Source: Hymenobacter sp. H14-R3
Lineage (GTDB): Bacteria > Bacteroidota > Bacteroidia > Cytophagales > Hymenobacteraceae
DNA length: 64,000 nucleotides
Reading direction: 5' to 3'
Assembly (NCBI RefSeq): GCF_030063445.1
Contig: NZ_JASITD010000001.1
Coordinates: 356,245 to 420,244 of the forward strand
In this document: positions 17,329 through 25,061 of the stretch, piece by piece
How positions within the stretch are numbered: position 1 is the stretch's first letter
How the letters are laid out: each line of letters begins with the position of its first letter
The notes under the pieces: model-generated
Seen by the model: the letters and a program-made list of their open reading frames with translations, nothing else
What the model was told of the DNA's origin: nothing
Databases searched by the model: none
Translations under genes and position numbers: made by a program

Positions 17329-17432
17329 GGCGAGGAGGCACGACGAAGCAGTCTTTCCTTGTCGTTGGCTTGATGCAAAAAGCGCAAACGGCAGGAAAGG
17401 TTGCTTCGTCGTGCCTCCTCGCCATAACAGAC
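17320..17432. repeat. intergenic palindrome, class B (GTCTGTC...GCGAGG type)
   Basis: Forty-base arms at 17320-17359 and 17393-17432 are nearly perfectly complementary around a 33-base loop. The arm begins GTCTGTCATGGCGAGG and ends CTTTCCT. The left end contains the moeB ATG (read on the minus strand as ATGACAGAC). The scheme GTCTGTC-GCGAG-...-GCA(A/G)TC-TTCCT recurs at 23557-23685, so this is one member of a dispersed family. Confidence 0.85.
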
Positions 17433-17452
17433 GCCACTTAACTGGTTGGTTC

Positions 17453-20188
17453 CTACAGCCCGTAGGCTATCGTGAGGTAATACAGCCCACCCACGCTGGG
17501 GCCACCCAGGTACGTAACGTAATAGCTATTAAGCACATTGCTGGCCCCCAGCTTAAAGCGCACCTGCGCCGCCGGCAGGTGGTAGCTCAGCTGCGCATCG
17601 AGGCTGCTGAAGGCCGGCACCATGCCATTGACCAAAAAGGTTTGCGAGTAGTAGCTGACCTGGTACCGGAAATTGACCCCAAAGCCAAAGTTCTGGTAGG
17701 CTTTTTCGTTGGCGAAGCTCAGGTTATACATCCAGCGCGGGGTGTTGAAGCCGTCTTCGAGGCCGTCGCCGTTTTCGGTGCGGTCGAGGCGGGTGTAGGT
17801 GGCGTTGGCCCCGGCGAGGTAGCCGCCGGCCAGGTTGTAGCGCACCCCAGCCGAGCCGCCGTAGTTGTACACCTGGCTCTGCGAATTGGTCCAGAGGCGG
17901 TAGCGGGCCTGAGTGGCGCGGGTGTTGAGGGCGGTAGCCACGGCATCAAGGTTGTCGCCGCTCACGGGCACGTAGGTGGCGGGCAGCGGGTCGTGGATGG
18001 TGGTGCCGCCCGTGGGGGTGGCAATCGGCACGTAGGCCTCCACCTGGGCAATGAAGTCGCGGTACGAATTATAGTAGAAATCGACATCGACCAGCAGCCG
18101 GCCCTGCTCCCCGAACGCCGCCTTATAGCCAATTTCCAATGACTTGATGTACTCCGGCTTGAGGTACGTGTAGGGGTTCTTGGCGAGCGTGCCCTGGTTG
18201 GCCAAAATCGCGGCGGCGCGCTTCTGGGCCGTGGTCTGCGCCGAAGTATTGGCGTTGATATTGGCCGTTACGGCCGCGTTAAATGCGTCGATGCTGGCGC
18301 GGGTGTAGCTGTTTTCAAACACGCCGTCGCTCATCACCCGCAGGCCGCCGATGCGCTTCACCTGGCCGCTGTTTACGTTCGAAAAGCCCTCAAACAGACT
18401 CGGGAAACGGTAACCGCTCTGGTAGCTGAGGCGGAAATTCTGGCGTTGGGTGGGCGAGAACACGGCCGTGAAGCGCGGGTTGAACTTCACGTTGAAGTAG
18501 TCGTTTTTATCGACCCGCAGCGTGGCCGTGAGGCGCAGCTTCTCATCGAGCAGCCGCCCGCCGGCCTGCACGAAACCGCCGGTTTTGGAGTAGGTGAGGT
18601 TATCGGCCAGCGCGTCTTGGCCGGGATTGGGGTTCACAAAGTAGTTGCCATCAGGCACCACCACGTAGGTGCGGTGGTCGGCCCCGGCCAGCAGGTCGAG
18701 GCGGGCGGGCAGGGCGGTGCCGCCGCGGCGCAGGGCTTCGGCCAGGTTCACCTGGGCCTCGGCGTGCAGCAGGCGGGCCTGCACGCGCAGGGCCGCGCCC
18801 ACGTCCCAATTGTTCACGGCTTGCAGGGTGCCCAGGCGCTGGTTGAAGGCGTCGGGGCCGGGCTGGAGGCGGCCGGCGTCGGCGGCGGTGCGGGCCGTGG
18901 CGAGGGCGGCGGCCACGCCCTGGCCGCCGGCCGCGGCGGTGTTCCAGGCGTTGGTAAAATCGGTGTTCCAGCGGGCATCGGGCTTGTAGCTGCGGTCGAT
19001 ATTTTCGCCCATCGAGCGCAGGTTGTAGCTCTGGCCGGTGTTTTCCTGGGTAAGGTAGGCGCGGGCCTGCACCACGGGCGTGGTCAGCGCAAAGGCATGC
19101 TGCTGAAGTAGATAGTCTTGCAGTCGGAAGCGGTTCGAGCGCTGGTACGCGTTGTCAAAACTCGCCACGCGGTAGGTGTAGGCCAGCTCCACGCCCGGCC
19201 GGAAGCGGTAGTGCACGGCCGCATCGGCCTTGAGGGTCCGCACGTTATAATCCACCAAATCGCGCTCGTTGTAGCCGGTGCGGGCCACGGAGTACTGTTT
19301 GCCACCCAGCGTGAGCGTGGTGCGGTCCGACGACTCATTGCCGTAGCGGTTCACCTGGTCCTGGGCCGGGTTATCAGCTCCAAACAGGCCGGTGGTGGCG
19401 TTACCATTGGGGTTGATGTCGGTCTGGTCATTAGCCACCCAGTCGTAGGCCCGCAAGTAGGTACCGTTGACCTTGAAAGCTAACTTATCAGCTACCAATA
19501 CCTTAGCATAGCGCACGCTGGTTTCGGAATAGCTCTTGGTGGGCGAGCCATTCTGCCCAAACGTCTGCACATTGGGGTCGTTCACGTGGTTCACGCCCGT
19601 TTGCTGGCGCACGCTCAGGCCTTCGGACGTGAAGGGGTTTTTGGTTTGGAAATTGGCCAGGCCATTGATGGCGTTGAGGCCGTAGAGCGCGGCGGCCGTG
19701 CCGGGCACAATCTCCACGCTGTTGATATCCAGGTCGCTCGGGCCCAGCACGTTGCCGATGGGCCCGCCAATGTGCGGCGCCTGGTTATCCACGCCATCCA
19801 CGAGCTGCGCGAAGCGCACGTTGGTGGTGTTGGTGAAGCCCCGCGCATTTATCACCTTAAAGCCGATGCTGGGCGTAATCACCTGCACGCCCTTCAGGTT
19901 CTCGATGGCATCGAAAAACGAGGCGGCCGGCGACAGCCGAATGGCGCGGGCGTTCAGCTTTTCCACCGTCACCGGCGACTGCAAAAAGCTCTCCTCCACC
20001 CGTGAGGCCGACACCACTACCTCATTGAGCTCCGTGCGCAGCGTATCGGTGGGCGCGGGGGGGCGGGGCGGCCTGGTGGTTTGCGCGGCGGCCGGGTAGG
20101 CCAGCACCAAGGCACAGGCCAGGCAGCTGAATCCAGCACGCGGCAGCAGGCAGGGGGAGTCAAAAAATGCGTATTGTTTCTTTACCAT
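17453..20188 (-). CDS. TonB-dependent outer membrane receptor in the molybdenum-cofactor cluster
   Basis: About 911 aa. Signal peptide with hydrophobic core FSCLACALVLAYPAAAQ; TonB-box-like LNEVVVSASR (about residue 57); plug domain to about 170 (QSPVTVEKL, AINGLANFQTKNP); then a 22-stranded-type barrel with the ordinary receptor signature FRLSYQSGYRFPSLFEGF. The final strand ends YLTIAYGL. It lacks the N-terminal CarboxypepD_reg domain of SusC-type glycan receptors, so it resembles siderophore or metal-complex receptors. Its place between a ModE-type regulator and moeB suggests uptake of molybdate or a molybdenum chelate; this is inference from position alone. The ATG at 20188 is chosen because it opens the signal peptide; the TTG at 20209 overlaps a candidate promoter. 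Confidence 0.85.
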   Translation of the reverse strand: MVKKQYAFFDSPCLLPRAGFSCLACALVLAYPAAAQTTRPPRPPAPTDTLRTELNEVVVSASRVEESFLQSPVTVEKLNARAIRLSPAASFFDAIENLKGVQVITPSIGFKVINARGFTNTTNVRFAQLVDGVDNQAPHIGGPIGNVLGPSDLDINSVEIVPGTAAALYGLNAINGLANFQTKNPFTSEGLSVRQQTGVNHVNDPNVQTFGQNGSPTKSYSETSVRYAKVLVADKLAFKVNGTYLRAYDWVANDQTDINPNGNATTGLFGADNPAQDQVNRYGNESSDRTTLTLGGKQYSVARTGYNERDLVDYNVRTLKADAAVHYRFRPGVELAYTYRVASFDNAYQRSNRFRLQDYLLQQHAFALTTPVVQARAYLTQENTGQSYNLRSMGENIDRSYKPDARWNTDFTNAWNTAAAGGQGVAAALATARTAADAGRLQPGPDAFNQRLGTLQAVNNWDVGAALRVQARLLHAEAQVNLAEALRRGGTALPARLDLLAGADHRTYVVVPDGNYFVNPNPGQDALADNLTYSKTGGFVQAGGRLLDEKLRLTATLRVDKNDYFNVKFNPRFTAVFSPTQRQNFRLSYQSGYRFPSLFEGFSNVNSGQVKRIGGLRVMSDGVFENSYTRASIDAFNAAVTANINANTSAQTTAQKRAAAILANQGTLAKNPYTYLKPEYIKSLEIGYKAAFGEQGRLLVDVDFYYNSYRDFIAQVEAYVPIATPTGGTTIHDPLPATYVPVSGDNLDAVATALNTRATQARYRLWTNSQSQVYNYGGSAGVRYNLAGGYLAGANATYTRLDRTENGDGLEDGFNTPRWMYNLSFANEKAYQNFGFGVNFRYQVSYYSQTFLVNGMVPAFSSLDAQLSYHLPAAQVRFKLGASNVLNSYYVTYLGGPSVGGLYYLTIAYGL

Positions 20189-20206
20189 CGAGGCGTTATA
20201 CTTTGG

Positions 20207-20214
20207 CAAACATA
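20207..20214 (-). promoter_or_regulatory. candidate -7 element (TATGTTTG) for the TonB receptor
   Basis: On the minus strand TATGTTTG matches the Bacteroidota TAnnTTTG consensus and would start transcription about 10 bases before the ATG at 20188. No clear -33 element accompanies it. Confidence 0.35.
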
Positions 20215-20272
20215 ACGCCTGACTGAGTAGAAGGTTTACCTTTCTTTCAGCCTGCCCGCTGGCAGTCCCGCC

Positions 20273-20638
20273 TTACTTGGATTCGTACAATCGGGCCGTT
20301 TCATCAGCCAAGAAAGCCTCGAACCGCGCCTGCATGGCCCGAAACTCGGCCACGGCCTGCGCGCCGGCTTCGGTGAGGGCCGCGCCACCGCCGTGCGCGC
20401 CGCCCGCCTGGGTGCTCACCAGCGGCTGCCGGGCCTGGGTGTTCATGGAGCTCACCAGGTCCCAGGCTTTTTTATACGACATGCCCATCTCTTTGGCCGC
20501 CCGCGAGATGGAGCCGGTGGTGGCAATGCGCTCCAGCAGTTCGAGCCGGCCAATGCCGAGAAAGCGGTCGGCCGGGCCTTCTATCCAGAGGCGGCCGTGG
20601 GCACGGAAGGCTTGGTTTTCGGCAAAAAGCTCGTGCAT
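20273..20638 (-). CDS. ModE-type winged helix-turn-helix protein, DNA-binding domain only
   Basis: 121 aa. It matches the N-terminal half of ModE (LysR-type winged HTH): FLGIGRLELLERIATTGSIS, then RAAKEMGMSYKKAWDLV, then a glycine-rich turn GGAHGGGAALTEAG. The C-terminal molybdate-binding MOP domains of E. coli ModE are absent, so it may not sense molybdate itself. HTH-only ModE proteins occur in many bacteria beside molybdenum genes. It is transcribed toward the TonB receptor (gap 84 bases) and may control the receptor, the moa genes, or both. Confidence 0.85.
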   Translation of the reverse strand: MHELFAENQAFRAHGRLWIEGPADRFLGIGRLELLERIATTGSISRAAKEMGMSYKKAWDLVSSMNTQARQPLVSTQAGGAHGGGAALTEAGAQAVAEFRAMQARFEAFLADETARLYESK

Positions 20639-20805
20639 AATAAAGGAGAGGCCAGCTGAGAGTACGCAGCCGGAAAGCCGCTGGCTAAAAGTAACCTCCG
20701 CAGCCCACCGCGGCCGCGGTGGCTACCTCATAACCTTTCGCCCCATCTGGCCCTTATTACGCGGCGCGCCTGGGTTTTAGGGCCGCATTCGACTCGCTAT
20801 ATTTT

Positions 20806-21720
20806 ATGGATTACGACGTATTGGTTATTGGCGCGGGCAGCGCGGGGCTGAGCGCGGCCCTCACGCTGGGGCGCTGCCGCCGCCGCGTGCTGGTAGCCGA
20901 TGGGGGCGCGCCGCGCAACGCGCCCTCGGGGGCTGTGCACGGCTTTTTGACCCGCGATGGTGTGCGGCCCACCAAGCTATTGGCGCTGGGCCGCGAGCAG
21001 CTTGACCCCTACCCCACCGTGGAGCTGCGCGAGCTAAAAGTAACTGGTATCAAGCAAGTTACCGATGGCTTCCAAGCCACCGGCACCACCGGCCAGGGCC
21101 ACGCCTGGAGCGGCACGGCGCGCCGGGTGGTGCTGGCCACCGGCGTCGAAGACGTGCTGCCGGCCCTGCCGGGCTTTCGCGAGTACTGGGGCTCGGGCGT
21201 GCTGCACTGCCCCTACTGCCACGGCTACGAGGTGCGCGACCTGCCGCTGGCCATCTACGGCCGCGGCAAAGCGGCCGTGAACCTAGCCCTGCTACTAACC
21301 AACTGGAGCTCAGATATAACCGTAGTGACCGATGGCCCCGGCAACATAAGCGCCTACGGCCGGCAGCGCCTGCGGCAGTTGCATATTGGCCTAAGCCAGG
21401 AGCCAATAGCTCGCCTGGTGGGTGGCCCCGATGGCCTGCTACGCTGCGTCGAATTCACCGATGGCACTTACCTGGAGCGCAAGGCGCTGTTCCTGCACGC
21501 GCCCCAGGAGCAGCGCAGCGCCCTGGCCACCGAGTTAGGGGCCCGCATCACGGGCAAGGGTGCCGTGTGGGTCGATAAAAACTCCCAAACCAGCATTCCC
21601 GGCCTCTACGCGGCCGGCGACACGGCCCCCGGTCAGCAGCAGGCGCTGCTGGCTGCGGCAGCTGGCTGCCAGGCCGCCATCTGCCTCAACGAGGCTTTGA
21701 CAAAGGCGCAAATGGCGTGA
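20806..21720 (+). CDS. thioredoxin-reductase-like FAD/NAD(P) oxidoreductase
   Basis: 304 aa, the size of low-molecular-weight thioredoxin reductases. FAD-binding motif VIGAGSAGLSAALTLGR at the N-terminus, ATGVED in the middle, a redox CPYC pair (Cys 135 and 138, in HCPYCHGYE), a modified NAD(P) loop (GRGKAA), and the C-terminal flavin motif GLYAAGDTAP. The active-site CPYC differs from the CATC of classical TrxB and is common in a TrxR-like subgroup, so the true partner may not be thioredoxin. It reads away from the ModE-like gene; a role in molybdenum metabolism is not implied by the sequence. Confidence 0.85.
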   Translation: MDYDVLVIGAGSAGLSAALTLGRCRRRVLVADGGAPRNAPSGAVHGFLTRDGVRPTKLLALGREQLDPYPTVELRELKVTGIKQVTDGFQATGTTGQGHAWSGTARRVVLATGVEDVLPALPGFREYWGSGVLHCPYCHGYEVRDLPLAIYGRGKAAVNLALLLTNWSSDITVVTDGPGNISAYGRQRLRQLHIGLSQEPIARLVGGPDGLLRCVEFTDGTYLERKALFLHAPQEQRSALATELGARITGKGAVWVDKNSQTSIPGLYAAGDTAPGQQQALLAAAAGCQAAICLNEALTKAQMA

Positions 21721-21734
21721 ATGATAATTAGTAA

Positions 21735-22118
21735 TTATCTATTAGACAACCAGTTATGCGCAGCAGCTTCATCAATAAAAGTAGCAATCTGACAATCGGT
21801 GCTATCGGCTGATATCATGGCCGTGACGGGCTGCCCGGCCCGCAGTGGCGATACCAAAAAGGCGAGGCGCACGGCCTCGGGGTAGCGCCCGCGCAGAGTG
21901 GGGGCAAACACCTGCCCGAACCAGGCGTTGACGCTGGGCTCGGTGAGGTCTTCGCGGCGGCGCAGGTCGAGCAGCCAGCGGGCGCAGCCGGCGGCATCGG
22001 CCGCAGCCAGTAGCGACTCGTAGCCGGCTTTCAGCTCGCTGGGCGATACCTCGCGGTGCCAGCGCGCAATAAGGGCCGGCAAGTCAGCACGATGGAGCAG
22101 GTCGAGGCCGTGGTTCAT
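21735..22118 (-). CDS. hypothetical protein, possible STAS/SpoIIAA-like fold
   Basis: 127 aa from the ATG at 22118 (MNHGLDLLHRADLPALIARW); an upstream start would add a 13-residue basic extension. No signal peptide or membrane segment. A central segment CARWLLDLRRREDLT, followed by helical stretches and strand-like VRLAFLVSP and ICQIATF-like runs, resembles small STAS/SEC14-like proteins common in this phylum, but there is no decisive motif. It is convergent with the flavoprotein gene (14 bases apart) and divergent from the MFS gene. The function is unknown. Confidence 0.65.
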   Translation of the reverse strand: MNHGLDLLHRADLPALIARWHREVSPSELKAGYESLLAAADAAGCARWLLDLRRREDLTEPSVNAWFGQVFAPTLRGRYPEAVRLAFLVSPLRAGQPVTAMISADSTDCQIATFIDEAAAHNWLSNR

Positions 22119-22240
22119 GGGGCGATGGCGGGCGGGCAGCAGCCGGCCCGTTGGCAAGTTAAGTGGTTTTCGGCCAGTTGCGGCTATACTTTTGCGCGGC
22201 CTGTTAGTTAAGTGGGCTTTCGCCTCCGAAGTAGTTGCCC

Positions 22241-23542
22241 ATGAGCCCCAATACCCCCTCTGCTGCCCCCCACGACCCGTACGCGGCCCTGCGTATTCCC
22301 GATTTTCGGCGCTACGTTACGGCCCGCGCGCTGTTTTCGGTAGCTACCCAAATTCAGGGCGTAGTGGTAAGCTGGCAGATTTTCAAGCTCACCAACGACC
22401 CCCTGGCGCTGGGCCTCATCGGGCTGGCCGAGGCCATTCCGAGCATCACCGTGTCGCTCTACGCCGGCCACGTGGCCGACTCCGTGCGGCGCAAGCGCAT
22501 TGTGGTGCCGGCCGTGCTGGTGCTGGTGCTGTGCGCCTTCACGCTGTGGTGGCTGGCGCACCCCCTGCAAGCGGCTTTGCTAGACCGGGGCCGGCTCAAC
22601 ATTACCGCTCTGCACGCCACCGTGGTGTGGCCGCTATACCTGGTCATTTTTATCAGCGGCATTGCGCGCGGTTTTCTCAGCCCGGCGCTGTTTGCCTTCA
22701 TGCCCCAGCTGCTGCCCGACCGCACCGCCCTGCCTAACGCCATCACCTGGAGCTCAACCACCTGGCAGGCTTCGGCCGTGCTGGGGCCGGCCATTGGCGG
22801 GCTGCTGTTGACCTACATCAGCATCGAGTTTGCCTACGGCGTCGATTCGGTGCTGGAAGTGCTGGCCCTATTATTTTTCGTGAGCATTGCCAGCCGTGAG
22901 TTGCCACCCATCGAAGGTGAGCGCCTGGGGCTCGCCGAAAGCATTACCAGCGGTATCAAGTTCATTTTCAGCAATCAGCTGGTGCTGGCGGCTTTGTCGC
23001 TCGACATGTTTGCCGTGCTCTTCGGGGGGGCCGTGGCGCTGCTGCCCTTCTTCGCGGCCAACGTGCTGCACAGCCCCGGCTCGTTTGGCAGCCTGCGCGC
23101 CGCGCCCGCCGTGGGCTCGGTACTGATGGCCGTTTTCCTCACCTTCTCGCCCCTCAAAAAAGGCGCGGGCCGCAAAATGCTCTGGGCGGTGGGCGGCTTT
23201 GGGGCCGCTACGGTCGCCTTCGCGCTCTCCACCAACATCTACTTATCGCTGTTCCTGCTATTCCTCACCGGCGTGTTCGATGCCGTGTCGGTTATCGTGC
23301 GCTCTACCCTCGTGCACACCTACACGCCCGAGTACATGAAGGGCCGCGTATCGGCCGTAAACAGCATTTTCATCGGCAGTAGCAACGAAATCGGCAGTTT
23401 CGAGAGCGGGGCCACGGCCAAAGCCATGGGCACCATTCCGAGCGTAGTATTTGGCGGCATCATGACGATGGTGATTGTAGGCTTCACCGCCTGGCGCGCC
23501 GATAAGCTGCGCACCTTGGAAATGGGTGCGGGCAAGAAGTAG
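22241..23542 (+). CDS. MFS transporter, EntS/MFS_3-like
   Basis: About 433 aa with about 12 predicted membrane segments. The N-terminal motif RRYVTARALFSVATQIQGV, the loop GHVADSVRRKR after TM2-3 and NAITWSSTTWQASAVLGPAI resemble the DHA3/MFS_3 group that includes the enterobactin exporter EntS and macrolide exporters. The substrate is unknown. The ATG at 22241 is preferred over a TTG two codons upstream. A class B palindrome begins 15 bases after the stop. Confidence 0.85.
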   Translation: MSPNTPSAAPHDPYAALRIPDFRRYVTARALFSVATQIQGVVVSWQIFKLTNDPLALGLIGLAEAIPSITVSLYAGHVADSVRRKRIVVPAVLVLVLCAFTLWWLAHPLQAALLDRGRLNITALHATVVWPLYLVIFISGIARGFLSPALFAFMPQLLPDRTALPNAITWSSTTWQASAVLGPAIGGLLLTYISIEFAYGVDSVLEVLALLFFVSIASRELPPIEGERLGLAESITSGIKFIFSNQLVLAALSLDMFAVLFGGAVALLPFFAANVLHSPGSFGSLRAAPAVGSVLMAVFLTFSPLKKGAGRKMLWAVGGFGAATVAFALSTNIYLSLFLLFLTGVFDAVSVIVRSTLVHTYTPEYMKGRVSAVNSIFIGSSNEIGSFESGATAKAMGTIPSVVFGGIMTMVIVGFTAWRADKLRTLEMGAGKK

Positions 23543-23556
23543 TTAATTGGTCGGCC

Positions 23557-23685
23557 GTCTGTCCTTGCGAGCGCAACGCAGTGGAGCGCGGCAATCCTTC
23601 CTTCACGTCAGGAATACTAACCTAATGAAGCAAACGACCAGGAAAGATTGCCGCGCTCCACTGCGTTGCGCTCGCAAGGACAGAC
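23557..23685. repeat. intergenic palindrome, class B, second copy
   Basis: Arms of 46 bases (23557-23602 and 23640-23685) are complementary with a single mismatch. The arm begins GTCTGTCCTTGCGAGCGCAA and ends CCTTCCT. It shares the outer GTCTGTC, GCGAG and GCAATC..TTCCT blocks with the copy at 17320 but differs in the middle. It lies between the convergent MFS and PepSY genes and could also end both transcripts. Confidence 0.85.
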
Positions 23686-23722
23686 GATTCTACTTAATTA
23701 CAAATTATTGTAAATCAATGAA

Positions 23723-24985
23723 TTACGCTACCTCCAACGTCTTTACAGCACTGGGGCGGCTAGGCTTTTTACGGGTGCGGTTCAGCCACATGATAACGCC
23801 CGTTATCGGGAAGGTGAGGCTGGCCAGCGTGACTACCAGCGCCAGCATTTTGGTCCAGATGCCCCCGATTTCGCCGGTGTGCAGCGGCTTAGTGAGGCGG
23901 CGCAGCTGTGCCCCCGCCGACTGCCGGCTGTAGAGGTGCTGGCCCAGCGCGGCCCCCGTGCTACGGTCCACGAACAGGGTGTCGAGGCCCAGCTGACGCA
24001 GCGGCAGGGTGCTGGGCGCGCTCACCGCCACGGCGGCCAGCGAGTCTTTGGGCGCGCCCACCCGCCAAAACTCGGCGGTGCGGTACGTGGCCTGGCCGGT
24101 GCGCAGGGCAGCATCGTAGGCCACGGCGCGCGGGCTGCCGGCCGCTGCCGACCGGGGCGCGGCCATGCCCACCGTGGGCTTGGTACCCGTAATCTTAAAC
24201 AGCCCTTCCGTAGCCCAGCGGTACGACATGACAACCCCCGTGAGGGCCAGCCCGAATAGGAATAGCGAGCAGTAAAAACCCAGCACAAGGTGCAGGTCGT
24301 GGTTGAGGCGCTTCCAGCTGGCGCCCCACTTAATGCGCAGGCGGCCCGTGAGCAGAGCCCGCGTTTTGGGCCACCACAGCACAATGCCCGTCGCCGTAAT
24401 AACGAGGATAAACAGCGCCGACAGCCCACTAAGCGCCTTGCCCACTTCGCCAGCCAGCAGCCGCCGGTGCAAATCTTCGGCTAGTTTAAAAACCGGTAGC
24501 TGCTTCTCTTTTTGCAGCCCCAGCACCTGCCCGGTATAGGGGTTGAGGAACGCCGTGCTGCCGCGCTCGGGGCGGCCTTTGCCGGGGCCTTCAGCGCGCC
24601 CGCGGCCTTCGCCCCGGCCACTTCCCCCAGAGCTACGGCCCTCTCCCTGGCTACGGCTCTCTCCACGCCCTTCACCGAGACGTGGGCCACCCGGCTTGGT
24701 GTTACCATCACGAAAGATTAGCTCCACGGTGCGCGTCGGGTCAGCGTACACCTTGAAGCCCAACAGCTTAGCTCTGGGCGTAGCCTGCTGAAACTGCGCG
24801 GCCAATTGCGCCAGCGAGAGCCGCGGCTGCCCGGCCGGCACCGGTACGCTATAACGCTCACTATGAAGGGCATGCGTTATCTCTTCCTCAAAAACCAGCA
24901 CCGTGCCGCTCAGGCACTGCACAAAGAAAACCAGGCCCGCCGCCAGGGCCAGGTAGAGGTGAATACGGCGAAGAAGCACTTTCAT
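23723..24985 (-). CDS. PepSY-associated transmembrane protein with a Gly/Arg/Glu-rich insert
   Basis: 420 aa from the ATG at 24985 (MKVLLRRIHLYLALAAGLVF). PepSY_TM family: TM1 near the N-terminus (LALAAGLVFFVQCLSGTVLV), a periplasmic PepSY-like region, the LAEDLHRRLL motif, TM2 with GIVLWWP, NHDLHLVLGFYCS in TM3, and a last helix ending VIMWLNR. Related proteins are reported as inner-membrane ferric-siderophore or iron reductases, and the conserved His residues could bind haem. Between about residues 98 and 142 it has a low-complexity run of G, R, E and S (EGRGESRSQGEGR type) that is unusual for the family. It follows the HhH protein gene by 76 bases on the same strand. Confidence 0.85.
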   Translation of the reverse strand: MKVLLRRIHLYLALAAGLVFFVQCLSGTVLVFEEEITHALHSERYSVPVPAGQPRLSLAQLAAQFQQATPRAKLLGFKVYADPTRTVELIFRDGNTKPGGPRLGEGRGESRSQGEGRSSGGSGRGEGRGRAEGPGKGRPERGSTAFLNPYTGQVLGLQKEKQLPVFKLAEDLHRRLLAGEVGKALSGLSALFILVITATGIVLWWPKTRALLTGRLRIKWGASWKRLNHDLHLVLGFYCSLFLFGLALTGVVMSYRWATEGLFKITGTKPTVGMAAPRSAAAGSPRAVAYDAALRTGQATYRTAEFWRVGAPKDSLAAVAVSAPSTLPLRQLGLDTLFVDRSTGAALGQHLYSRQSAGAQLRRLTKPLHTGEIGGIWTKMLALVVTLASLTFPITGVIMWLNRTRKKPSRPSAVKTLEVA

Positions 24986-25061
24986 TGAGCAGCGAACAAG
25001 CGAATGAAGCTGCAATTTAGAACGATTTCAAATAACGTTCAGATAATTACTCGACAGACGC

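Noticed and set aside
18446..19111. 221-aa plus-strand ORF opposite the TonB receptor
   Set aside because: Antisense shadow in GC-rich coding DNA, no domain or start signal.
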